From Bacillota bacterium (GTDB lineage Bacteria; Bacillota; UBA4882; UBA10575), in NCBI GenBank assembly GCA_012512605.1, contig JAAZDX010000217.1:1-9535 (forward strand): a DNA stretch of 9,535 bases, read 5' to 3'. The notes beneath the pieces were generated by a model. It made no database searches, was not told the DNA's origin, and saw nothing but the letters and a program-made list of their open reading frames with translations. The translations under genes and the position numbers were made by a program. Positions 1 through 6,721 of the stretch are shown one piece after another. Within the stretch, counting starts at the first letter, position 1. Each line of letters opens with the position of its first letter.

Positions 1-1090
1 CCGTCATCGTGCTGGTCATCTCTTCACTACTGGCCGCCTGTTCCTGCGAAGCCGCGGCAATCTCCTGAATCGTCTGAACGGTTTCGGTAACGGCGGTAAC
101 GATTGCCGTAAAGGCTTCGTTCGCTTGAATGGCCAAAGCGGCACCTTCATCAACCACATTCTTCCCGGACTCCATAGCCTCAACTGCCGCTTGGGTTTCC
201 TTCTGAATCTCATCGATCATCTCTGCAATCTGGATGGTCGATTCGGTGGTCTGCTCAGCCAGGGCACGAACTTCATCAGCAACCACGGAAAATCCACGTC
301 CGTGTTCCCCCGCCCGGGCGGCTTCGATGGCTGCATTCAAAGCCAGGAGGTTGGTCTGGCGGGAGATTCCCCGAATCACGTCGGTAATCTTCCCGATCTC
401 CTGCGAACGCTGGCCTAGATGACGAACGGTATCAGCCGAAGCGTCAACTGTCTCTTTAACCTGAAGAATTTTGGCCCGTACAGTCTGAATAATTTCTCCA
501 CCGGCTTTCGCCCGTTCCGAAGCTTTACTTGAAAAGGAGGCCGCTTTCTGCGATTCGGCAGCAACTTCTTGCGAAGTTGAGGCCATTTGTTGCGCGGCAA
601 GGGAGGATTGTTTTACATGATGGGATTGTTCTTCGGTACCTTGCGCAATGACATCAATGGAGTTCGTAACTTCTTGTGAAGAAAGATTCGCCTGTTCCGC
701 CATGGCCGACATATCATGGGCCGCCAACGTCAATTTCTCCGCGGCTTCCAGGTTTTCTTGGAGAATACGACGGAGGTTGCCAAGCATGCGGTTGATATTA
801 TGACCAAGGATAGCAAACTCGTCGGTAGTCCGAATCTCAACTTCGTTACTTAAGTTGTTCTCGGCAACTTCCTCGGCAACTTTGTTGATCTGATAAATTG
901 GCCTTAATACCCCTTTGGTAAAAAAGCCTTCAACAAATTTTAAGCACACCCCAATCACCAGCAGATTGAGGATGAGCCGTAAATATTTGCTGGAAATAAA
1001 AACTCCCAAGAAATTACTGAACAAGAGGATAATAACTAAAGAAAAAACGATCCGAATCATCAGGCGCTTTTTTATGCTGTTAAATTCCAA
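1..1090 (-). CDS. Methyl-accepting chemotaxis protein, 3' end cut by the window edge
   Basis: This is a transmembrane chemoreceptor that would signal through CheW and CheA to control flagellar motors. I translated it by hand: 363 residues are visible and the C-terminus lies beyond base 1. Residues about 13-33 and 37-57 are two hydrophobic helices joined by only a few residues, so there is no extracellular ligand domain. A HAMP linker follows (about 58-112), then a long coiled-coil signalling domain. The signalling hairpin tip is recognisable at about 241-278, with QTNLLALNAAIEAARAGEHG and then GRGFSVVADEVRALA. The chosen start is a TTG (MEFNSIKKRL) with a GGGAGGGG Shine-Dalgarno five bases upstream; the internal ATG at residue 11 has no such site. 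The gene follows the secG terminator and so should be its own transcript. Family assignment is certain; the stimulus is unknown. Confidence 0.95.
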   Translation of the reverse strand, partial: MEFNSIKKRLMIRIVFSLVIILLFSNFLGVFISSKYLRLILNLLVIGVCLKFVEGFFTKGVLRPIYQINKVAEEVAENNLSNEVEIRTTDEFAILGHNINRMLGNLRRILQENLEAAEKLTLAAHDMSAMAEQANLSSQEVTNSIDVIAQGTEEQSHHVKQSSLAAQQMASTSQEVAAESQKAASFSSKASERAKAGGEIIQTVRAKILQVKETVDASADTVRHLGQRSQEIGKITDVIRGISRQTNLLALNAAIEAARAGEHGRGFSVVADEVRALAEQTTESTIQIAEMIDEIQKETQAAVEAMESGKNVVDEGAALAIQANEAFTAIVTAVTETVQTIQEIAAASQEQAASSEEMTSTMT

Positions 1091-1236
1091 AGGTACCCCT
1101 CCCTGTGGCCTATACTCCCCTAAACTACAATTTTATTCTACGTCTAGGTGGGTTTTTCCTGCTTTCACCTGGTGGAAAGTGCATGAAACTCCAGTCGCCT
1201 TGGATGTTCTAGGTAATTCAATATTAACTTCGGTTC

Positions 1237-1271
1237 AACCTAGTTTTTTCTTAAGCAAAAGATCCTAGTTT
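1237..1271 (-). repeat. Direct repeat AAACTAGG(A/T)T upstream of the chemoreceptor gene
   Basis: On the minus strand AAACTAGGAT (1271-1262) and AAACTAGGTT (1246-1237) are repeated with a 25-base period and one mismatch. Two further CTAGGT copies lie in the opposite orientation at 1209-1214 and 1144-1149. The 208-bp gap between secG and the chemoreceptor otherwise holds the secG terminator and the chemoreceptor ribosome binding site. I saw no confident sigma-A or sigma-D promoter in it. A role as operator sites is inference only. Confidence 0.4.
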
Positions 1272-1274
1272 AAA

Positions 1275-1300
1275 CAAGAAAAAACTCCCATTCGGGAGTT
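1275..1300 (-). terminator. Rho-independent terminator of secG and the glycolytic operon
   Basis: On the minus strand AACTCCC, loop GAAT and GGGAGTT form a perfect 7-bp stem (1300-1283), followed by a T-rich tract TTTTCTTGTT. The secG stop codon TAA (1301-1299) overlaps the first bases of the stem. This ends the upstream transcription unit and separates it from the chemoreceptor gene. Confidence 0.85.
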
Positions 1301-1514
1301 AAACCAGATTGGCAATGATCGCAAGCAGGAAAAAAGCCACCCCTAACACGGCTGTTATTTTGTTCAGGAGCGCCTCCAAGCCCTTGTTTTTACCAAAAAA
1401 GCGGGAAGATCCGCCCCCTAATGCACCAAGGCCTTCCTCTTTGCTCGGAAGAATCGTGACCAGCACAATCAAAGCCAAAGAGACAATTAATAAAAGAACT
1501 GAAAAGAAATTCAC
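1299..1514 (-). CDS. secG: Preprotein translocase subunit SecG
   Basis: SecG is a small accessory subunit of the SecYEG membrane channel that assists protein export. The 71-residue product has the family's two membrane helices, at about 3-22 and 50-70. Between them is the glycine-rich cytoplasmic loop (LGALGGGSSRFFGKNKGLEA) typical of bacterial SecG. The length is normal. The start is GTG, with AGGGGGTG five bases upstream. The gene lies just downstream of eno, an arrangement common in Firmicutes. A strong promoter in front (1548-1576) suggests it is transcribed at least partly on its own. Its stop codon overlaps the terminator hairpin. Confidence 0.95.
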   Translation of the reverse strand: MNFFSVLLLIVSLALIVLVTILPSKEEGLGALGGGSSRFFGKNKGLEALLNKITAVLGVAFFLLAIIANLV

Positions 1515-1547
1515 ATCTTCACCCCCTGCTGGGTTGCTTATTTTTCT

Positions 1548-1576
1548 ATTGTATCAAAGTTGTCCATCCTTAACAA
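1548..1576 (-). promoter_or_regulatory. Sigma-A-type extended -10 promoter of secG
   Basis: On the minus strand a -35 TTGTTA (1576-1571), a 17-base spacer and a -10 TACAAT (1553-1548) preceded by TGA form an extended -10 promoter. Transcription would start near 1541, about 25-30 bases before the secG GTG. A perfect TTGACA also lies at 1598-1593, but the hexamer 17 bases downstream of it is poor (TGTTAA). This is a motif-based prediction. Confidence 0.65.
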
Positions 1577-1611
1577 GACCTGTGCAGAGTTTTGTCAAGG
1601 AGATTGCAAAC

Positions 1612-1646
1612 GATACGGAAGGCTGGCCCTACCAACCTTCCGTATC
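1612..1646 (-). terminator. Long inverted repeat after eno, probable partial terminator
   Basis: A perfect 11-bp inverted repeat, GATACGGAAGG (1646-1636 on the minus strand) and CCTTCCGTATC (1622-1612), flanks a 13-base loop just 9 bases after the eno stop. The stem is strong, but what follows is only CGTTTGC and not a real T-tract. It may therefore terminate weakly, or protect or define the 3' end of the glycolytic mRNA. The secG promoter lies immediately downstream, which fits a boundary between transcription units. Confidence 0.6.
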
Positions 1647-1655
1647 TTCCCCCAT

Positions 1656-2963
1656 TTACTTCTTTAAGTTGTAGAAAGCGGCGAGTCCGTTGTAGACCGC
1701 CCGGTCACCCAACAGATCTTCGATCCGCAGCAACTGGTTGTACTTGGCTACTCGGTCGGTCCGGGAAGGAGCCCCGGTTTTAATCTGCCCCGCATTGGTG
1801 GCAACGGCGATATCGGCAATGGTGGTGTCCTCCGTCTCACCCGAACGGTGAGAAACAACCGCCGTGTAACCGGCCCTTTTCGCCATTTCAATCGCGTCGA
1901 GCGTCTCGGTGAGCGTACCGATCTGGTTGACCTTGATCAAAATCGAATTGGCCACACCCAGCTTGATCCCTTTTGCCAAACGCTCCGTATTGGTCACAAA
2001 CAGGTCATCGCCCACCAGCTGCACTTTGCCCTTCAACCCTTCGGTCAGCATCGCCCAACCGTCCCAATCCTCTTCGGCCATGCCGTCCTCGATCGAGATG
2101 ATGGGATAGTTGTTGACCAGATCAAGCCAAAACTCCACCATCTCTTCACGGGTCTTCATTAGATCCGATTTCCAGAAATAATACTTGCCTTCTTCGCCTT
2201 TCGCCTTTGCCTCTTCCCATAATTCGGTCGTGGCTGGGTCCATGGCAAACATAATCTCTTTACCCGGGGTTAAACCGGCCTTAGTGATTGCTTCCATGAT
2301 CACATCCAGGGCTTCCTGGTTGCTCTTCAGGTCGGGCGCATAGCCGCCTTCATCCCCAACGGCTGTAGCATAGCCTTTGGCCTTCAACACTGCTCTTAAA
2401 GCATGGAAGATCTCGGCGCCCCACTGCAACGCCTGGGTGAAGCTCTCCGCCCCGACAGGCATGACCATAAACTCCTGCAGATCAACACTATTGTCCGCAT
2501 GCTTGCCACCGTTGAGAATGTTCATCATCGGCACCGGAAGCTCTTTAGCATTGGCACCACCAAGATAACGGAAGAGGGGGATCTCCAGCGCATTGGCGGC
2601 CGCTTTGGCCACTGCTAATGAAACCCCTAAAATCGCGTTAGCCCCATATTTACCCTTGTTCGGGGTCCCATCCAAATCGATCATCAACTGGTCGATCTCG
2701 GTCTGGTCCAAAGCATCCATCCCAATCACTTCGCCGGCGATATCGTTATTGACGTTATTAACCGCCGTCTGGACCCCTTTACCTAAGTAACGGCCTTTAT
2801 CCCCATCCCTTAATTCAACGGCCTCAAAAGCACCGGTAGAAGCACCAGACGGTACCGCCGCACGGCCAACCGCACCTCCGGCCAGTGCGACTTCCACTTC
2901 AACCGTGGGGTTCCCGCGCGAGTCTAAAATCTCTCGGGCATGAAGATCAATGATTGAAGTCAA
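1656..2963 (-). CDS. eno: Enolase (phosphopyruvate hydratase)
   Basis: Enolase interconverts 2-phosphoglycerate and phosphoenolpyruvate with magnesium, the ninth step of glycolysis, in the cytoplasm. The 435-residue length is normal. Visible landmarks are the N-terminal AREILDSRGNPTVEVEV, the mobile loop SGAST (39-43), His155 in NGGKHADN, and Glu205 in GDEGG. The metal ligands are Asp242 (AMDPA), Glu292 (SIEDGM) and Asp319 (LVGDDLFVTN). The catalytic lysine is Lys344 (LIKVNQIGT), followed by the SHRSGE loop at 371-376 and Lys395. All expected active-site residues are present. The start is TTG, giving the canonical MTSIIDLHARE N-terminus, with AAGGAGGAG eight bases upstream. It follows gpmI by 64 bp and is the last glycolytic gene of the cluster. 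Identification is certain. Confidence 0.98.
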   Translation of the reverse strand: MTSIIDLHAREILDSRGNPTVEVEVALAGGAVGRAAVPSGASTGAFEAVELRDGDKGRYLGKGVQTAVNNVNNDIAGEVIGMDALDQTEIDQLMIDLDGTPNKGKYGANAILGVSLAVAKAAANALEIPLFRYLGGANAKELPVPMMNILNGGKHADNSVDLQEFMVMPVGAESFTQALQWGAEIFHALRAVLKAKGYATAVGDEGGYAPDLKSNQEALDVIMEAITKAGLTPGKEIMFAMDPATTELWEEAKAKGEEGKYYFWKSDLMKTREEMVEFWLDLVNNYPIISIEDGMAEEDWDGWAMLTEGLKGKVQLVGDDLFVTNTERLAKGIKLGVANSILIKVNQIGTLTETLDAIEMAKRAGYTAVVSHRSGETEDTTIADIAVATNAGQIKTGAPSRTDRVAKYNQLLRIEDLLGDRAVYNGLAAFYNLKK

Positions 2964-3027
2964 TTCTTACTCCTCCTTCAGCTTTCTTCTGATTTATGAT
3001 TAACTCCAAACCTTTGGGGCGACTACC

Positions 3028-4578
3028 TTAAGGAAGGCGTTCGATTAAAGAATTTCCTGTCATCTCCGCCGGTTTGGCTAGGCCCATAAGCTCAAGCACA
3101 GTCGGGGCAATATCCGCCAAAATGCCATTCTTTAATCGACATTTCCCTTCGTAACCAATGAGGACCACCGGCGTCGGGAAAGTCGTATGAGCGGTCCAAG
3201 GCTCCTTCGTCGCGGGATCAACCATCAACTCGGCGTTACCATGGTCGGCCGTGATCAGCACCACCCCGCCTTTTTCCAGGATCGCCGGGACCACCCGCGC
3301 CAGACAGGCGTCGACCGTTTCCGCCGCTTGCACCGCCGCCTCCCAGATCCCGGTATGACCAACCATGTCGCCGTTGGCGTAGTTCATGATGATCACATCA
3401 AAGCGGTCGGAGGCGATCTCGGCTAAGACCCGGTCGGTAACCTCCACGGCGCTCATCTCCGGTTGTAAGTCGTAAGTAGCCACTTTCGGCGAAGGAATCA
3501 AGATCCGTTCTTCCCCGGGAAAAGGAACCTCTTCTCCGCCATTAAAAAAGTAGGTCACATGGGCGTATTTCTCGGTCTCCGCGATCCGGAGTTGTCTCAA
3601 CCCTAATGCACTGAGGTACTTCCCGAAAATGTTTTCCATCGCTTCCTCGGGCGGGAAAAGCAGGGGGACGTCCAGCTCCTCATCGTATTGGGTCAAGCAG
3701 ACAAAGTGTGTCCCCAGAAAGCCCTTTTCCCGTGGAAATTCGGCAAAGGCTTGATTCACAAAAGCCCTAGTGATCTCCCGTGCTCGGTCGGGACGGAAAT
3801 TAAAAAAGATCACCCCGTCACCGGGCTCAATGGTGGCCACCGGTTTTCCGTCGGCTTCAATCACGGTCGGAAGAACAAACTCGTCATAAATCTCCTTTTT
3901 GTACGAAGCCTCTACCGCAGCCAGCGCACTGGTGGCTTTTTCCCCCTCACCATCCACCATGGCGGCGTAAGCCTTTTCCACCCGATCCCACCGTTTATCC
4001 CGGTCCATCGCGTAATACCGGCCGGAAACGGTGGCAATGCGCCCGATCCCGATTTTTTTTAGCTCCGCTTCCAGCTCCGCCAGATACTGCTTGGCACTGG
4101 CTGGCGGGGTATCACGCCCGTCAAGAAAAGCGTGGACATAAACATCCTTGACGCCCATCGCCACCGCCAACCGGATAAATTCGTATAAATGTTCGGTATG
4201 GCTGTGGACCCCACCGGGGGAGACAAGTCCCATAAAATGAAGGGGTTTTCCGTTATCAACCAGATATTTGATAAGTTCGGAAAAGACCGGATTCTGCTTA
4301 ATTTCGCCGCTCTTCAGCGCTTTACTGATCCGGACCAGGCTCTGATAGACAATCCGTCCGGCCCCCATGTTCAGGTGTCCGACTTCTGAGGTACCCATCT
4401 GGCCTTCGGGCAGACCGACGGCCTCGCCGGAGGTTTCGACCAGGGCATGGGGGTTTTCCGCCATCATCCGGTCGAGGAAAGGTGTATTGGCCGCCTGAAT
4501 CGCATTGTAGGTGGGATCGGGATTATGACCCCACCCGTCCAAGATAATTAACCCAACCGGTCTTTGTTTAAGTTCCAT
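3028..4578 (-). CDS. gpmI: 2,3-bisphosphoglycerate-independent phosphoglycerate mutase
   Basis: This cytoplasmic enzyme isomerises 3-phosphoglycerate to 2-phosphoglycerate using two manganese ions and a phosphoserine intermediate. The 516-residue product has the usual two-domain length. In the alkaline-phosphatase-like domain Asp14 (LDGWG), Ser64 (MGTSEVGH, the nucleophile), Asp404 and His408 (NGDMVGH), Asp445 and His446 (ADHGN) and His464 are in place. The inserted transferase domain carries His125 (GGVHSH), the DGRDTPP motif, SGRYYAMDRD, and FRPDRAR near 261-267. Lys337 (ETEKYAHVT) follows. The ATG start has GGAGAG about seven bases upstream. The closest upstream gene is tpiA, 140 bp away, with a possible small ORF between. 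Manganese dependence makes this form sensitive to pH in sporulating bacilli; that is family knowledge, not seen here. Confidence 0.98.
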   Translation of the reverse strand: MELKQRPVGLIILDGWGHNPDPTYNAIQAANTPFLDRMMAENPHALVETSGEAVGLPEGQMGTSEVGHLNMGAGRIVYQSLVRISKALKSGEIKQNPVFSELIKYLVDNGKPLHFMGLVSPGGVHSHTEHLYEFIRLAVAMGVKDVYVHAFLDGRDTPPASAKQYLAELEAELKKIGIGRIATVSGRYYAMDRDKRWDRVEKAYAAMVDGEGEKATSALAAVEASYKKEIYDEFVLPTVIEADGKPVATIEPGDGVIFFNFRPDRAREITRAFVNQAFAEFPREKGFLGTHFVCLTQYDEELDVPLLFPPEEAMENIFGKYLSALGLRQLRIAETEKYAHVTYFFNGGEEVPFPGEERILIPSPKVATYDLQPEMSAVEVTDRVLAEIASDRFDVIIMNYANGDMVGHTGIWEAAVQAAETVDACLARVVPAILEKGGVVLITADHGNAELMVDPATKEPWTAHTTFPTPVVLIGYEGKCRLKNGILADIAPTVLELMGLAKPAEMTGNSLIERLP

Positions 4579-4593
4579 CTTGCATCTCTCCGT

Positions 4594-4710
4594 TCAACAC
4601 TGCCTAACTTGCTTTAAATACTTTTTCGCCGCCGCCGTTCGATGCTTATCGAAAATGATGCTAATCGCAAGCCCGGCGTTTACCCAGCGTGGACGACTAC
4701 CATTAAACAT
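4594..4710 (-). CDS. Possible 38-codon small ORF between tpiA and gpmI
   Basis: I do not recognise this product. An ATG (4710-4708) opens 38 codons (MFNGSRPRWVNAGLAISI at the start, KKYLKQVRQC at the end) with TGA at 4596-4594, 15 bases before the gpmI ATG. It fills most of the unusually long spacer in an otherwise compact operon. The peptide is basic, with a short hydrophobic stretch at about 12-20. The main doubt is its ribosome site: AGGAGG touches the ATG with no spacer. The same AGGAGG is ideally placed for a second ATG (4702-4700) that encodes only MVVVHAG before a stop. It may be a real microprotein, a leader for gpmI, or chance. Confidence 0.3.
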   Translation of the reverse strand: MFNGSRPRWVNAGLAISIIFDKHRTAAAKKYLKQVRQC

Positions 4711-4718
4711 CCTCCTGT

Positions 4719-5465
4719 TTAGAAGGAAATAATCCCAAAGAAATCCTCCGCTTTGAGGCTGGCGCCGCCAACCAAGGCGCCGTCGATCTCCGGTTGGTCC
4801 ATAAATTCTTTAATATTCCCCGGTTTCACACTACCACCATACTGGATGCGGACCTGATCGGCCAGGTAGGGTTGGAATTTACTAGCGATCGTCCGGCGAA
4901 TCAAACCGATCACGTGGTTAGCATCGGTCCCACTGGAGGAGCGGCCGGTGCCGATCGCCCAGATCGGTTCGTATGCAATGACCACCTGCGGAATGCTCTC
5001 CGGTGCCAGGCCGTCCAAGGCTTTTTCCACTTGTCCTGCGACAAAAGAATTGGTGTCACCAGCTTCCCGCTGTTCTAAACTTTCGCCAACGCAAATGATG
5101 GGTTTCAGGTCGTGGCTTAGCGCCGCTTTGACCTTTTTGTTCACCGTTTCGTCGGTTTCGCCAAAATACTGCCGTCGCTCCGAGTGGCCGATAATCACAT
5201 AGGTGCAACCTAACTCCTTGAGCATCACCGGTGACACTTCACCGGTATAGGCTCCTTCTTCCTCCCAGAACAGGTCCTGGGCACCCAGGCCGATCGTAGT
5301 CCCCTTTAAAAGCTCCGCCACGGTCGATAGCGCTGTAAAGGGCGGACAAAGCACCACTTCCACTGCGGCCGGCAACGCCTTTTCCTTCAACCCATTAACC
5401 AAATCCCGTGCTTCGGTATTGGTCTTATACATCTTCCAATTTCCAGCTATAATTGGTTTTCGCAC
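4719..5465 (-). CDS. tpiA: Triosephosphate isomerase
   Basis: This TIM-barrel enzyme interconverts dihydroxyacetone phosphate and glyceraldehyde 3-phosphate in the cytoplasm. The product is 248 residues, normal for the family. Asn9 and Lys11 (AGNWKM), the electrophile His94 (IIGHSERR) and the catalytic base Glu166 (AYEPIWAIGTG) are all present. The closing loop 6, the YGGSV phosphate-binding strand (209-213) and GALVGGASL (229-237) also follow. An in-frame GTG three codons upstream is possible, but it lies inside the Shine-Dalgarno sequence. The internal GTG gives the family's usual beginning (MRKPIIAGNWKM) and sits eight bases after GAGG. The gene begins 12 bases after the pgk stop, so the two are probably translationally linked. 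Confidence 0.97.
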   Translation of the reverse strand: MRKPIIAGNWKMYKTNTEARDLVNGLKEKALPAAVEVVLCPPFTALSTVAELLKGTTIGLGAQDLFWEEEGAYTGEVSPVMLKELGCTYVIIGHSERRQYFGETDETVNKKVKAALSHDLKPIICVGESLEQREAGDTNSFVAGQVEKALDGLAPESIPQVVIAYEPIWAIGTGRSSSGTDANHVIGLIRRTIASKFQPYLADQVRIQYGGSVKPGNIKEFMDQPEIDGALVGGASLKAEDFFGIISF

Positions 5466-5470
5466 TGTTA

Positions 5471-5477
5471 CCACCTC
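5471..5477 (-). promoter_or_regulatory. Ribosome binding site that fixes the tpiA start
   Basis: On the minus strand GAGGTGG directly follows the pgk stop codon. It is correctly spaced for the GTG at 5465-5463. The alternative GTG at 5474-5472 is part of this site and so cannot be the start it serves. Confidence 0.7.
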
Positions 5478-6665
5478 TTATTCTTTATCGGTGAGGGCCG
5501 CTACCCCCGGCAGCACTTTCCCTTCCAGAAACTCCAGTGAAGCACCGCCACCCGTCGAGACATGGGTCATCTTAGCGGCATAGCCCAACTGCTCGACCGC
5601 CGCCGCCGAGTCACCGCCACCGACAATCGTCGTCGCGTCGGCTTCGGCCATGGCTTCGGCGATGGCATTGGTCCCTACGGCAAAGTCAGGATTCTCAAAG
5701 ACCCCCATTGGCCCGTTCCAGACCACTGTTTTCGCTGCTTTGATCGCCGCCGCAAACTGCTTGATCGTCTCGGGTCCAATATCCACCCCTTGCAGATCCG
5801 CCGGGATCGCGTCGGCCGCCACCGTCTTATGCATGGTTGGGCTCTTGAAGTTATCGGTCACGACCACGTCTACCGGGAGCAACAATTGGACCCCTTTCGC
5901 CTCCGCTTGGGCAATCATCTCCCGGGCAAAGTCGATTTTTTCCGCATCAAGTAAGGATTTACCAATCTCAAAGCCCTTCGCCTTTAAGAAGGTATAAGCC
6001 ATACCCCCACCAATGATCAAAGTATCCACTTTGTTCAGGAGATTGGTGATCACCCCTAATTTATCGGCCACTTTCGCCCCGCCTAAGATGGCAATAAAGG
6101 GCTTTTCGGGGTCACTGATGGCTTTACCCATAATCTCCAGTTCCTTTTCGATCAGAAAGCCAGCCGCGGCCGGTTTCAGGTAGGCGGTCACCCCGGCGGT
6201 CGAAGCGTGGGCCCGGTGCGCTGTTCCAAACGCATCATTCACATAAAGATCGGCCACCGCCGCCAAATGCTGGGCAAACTCCGGATCGTTCGCCGTCTCC
6301 TCTTTATAGAAGCGTACATTCTCCAAGAGTAAGATGTCACCTTCGGCCATGGCGGCCACGGCTTTTTGCGGTTCTTCACCGATACAATCGTTGACCTTAA
6401 TCACCTTCCGGCCACTAAGTTCCCGCAGGCGCTGGGCAATCGTGTCCATCCTTAATTTGTCGTCCACTCCTTTGGGCCGACCAAAATGGGAGACTAGAAC
6501 TACTTTCGCGCCTTGCTCCGCCAGATAGTTGATGGTCGGCAACGCCGCCTGGATCCGTCGGTCATCGGTAATTTGTCCGTTGTCGTCGACCGGTACGTTA
6601 AAATCGACCCGAACTAAGACCCGTTTTCCTTTCACCGTCAGATCTTTGATGGTCATCTTTTTCAT
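5478..6665 (-). CDS. pgk: Phosphoglycerate kinase
   Basis: Phosphoglycerate kinase transfers phosphate from 1,3-bisphosphoglycerate to ADP, the first ATP-yielding step of glycolysis. The product from the ATG at 6665 is 395 residues, the standard length. The N-terminal substrate domain shows RVDFNVP (19-25), Arg37, SHFGRPKG (59-66), ENVRF (115-119) and NDAFGTAHRAHAS (143-155). The C-terminal nucleotide domain shows LGGAK (194-198), VWNGPMGVFE (315-324), GGGDS (349-353) and STGGGASLE (370-378). AAGGAG lies about ten bases before this ATG. A GTG two codons earlier is a possible alternative start. A longer in-frame extension to a TTG at 6707 adds an unrelated basic leader and is unlikely. gap is 56 bp upstream, tpiA 12 bp downstream. 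Confidence 0.97.
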   Translation of the reverse strand: MKKMTIKDLTVKGKRVLVRVDFNVPVDDNGQITDDRRIQAALPTINYLAEQGAKVVLVSHFGRPKGVDDKLRMDTIAQRLRELSGRKVIKVNDCIGEEPQKAVAAMAEGDILLLENVRFYKEETANDPEFAQHLAAVADLYVNDAFGTAHRAHASTAGVTAYLKPAAAGFLIEKELEIMGKAISDPEKPFIAILGGAKVADKLGVITNLLNKVDTLIIGGGMAYTFLKAKGFEIGKSLLDAEKIDFAREMIAQAEAKGVQLLLPVDVVVTDNFKSPTMHKTVAADAIPADLQGVDIGPETIKQFAAAIKAAKTVVWNGPMGVFENPDFAVGTNAIAEAMAEADATTIVGGGDSAAAVEQLGYAAKMTHVSTGGGASLEFLEGKVLPGVAALTDKE

Positions 6666-6697
6666 CAGCACACCACTCCTTGCTTCTTTCTCGGGTT

Positions 6698-6714
6698 TTT
6701 TGCGCAACGCAAAA
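6698..6714 (-). other. Small hairpin in the gap-pgk spacer
   Basis: TTTTGCG and CGCAAAA form a perfect 7-bp inverted repeat around a 3-base loop in the 56-bp spacer, just after the gap stop. No T-tract follows it on the minus strand, so it is not a standard terminator. It could influence mRNA processing or stability between gap and pgk; that is inference. Confidence 0.35.
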
Positions 6715-6721
6715 TGTTATG

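Noticed and set aside
915..1268. Plus-strand 117-codon ORF over the start of the chemoreceptor and its upstream region
   Set aside because: It overlaps the N-terminal coding part of a clear chemotaxis gene on the other strand, has no recognisable domain and shows a low-complexity basic composition.
1091..1270. Possible c-di-GMP riboswitch before the chemoreceptor
   Set aside because: Such riboswitches are common before chemotaxis genes, but the conserved core sequences of the class I element are not present.
1309..1674. Plus-strand 121-codon ORF across secG
   Set aside because: It is antisense to secG and the eno-secG spacer. No family resemblance was seen.
5466..5474. Three-codon longer tpiA start (GTG at 5474)
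   Set aside because: The codon is part of the Shine-Dalgarno, and the extra residues MVT are not typical of the family.
6666..6707. Upstream extension of pgk to a TTG at 6707
   Set aside because: It adds a basic 14-residue leader that begins in a hairpin loop and lies before the AAGGAG ribosome site.
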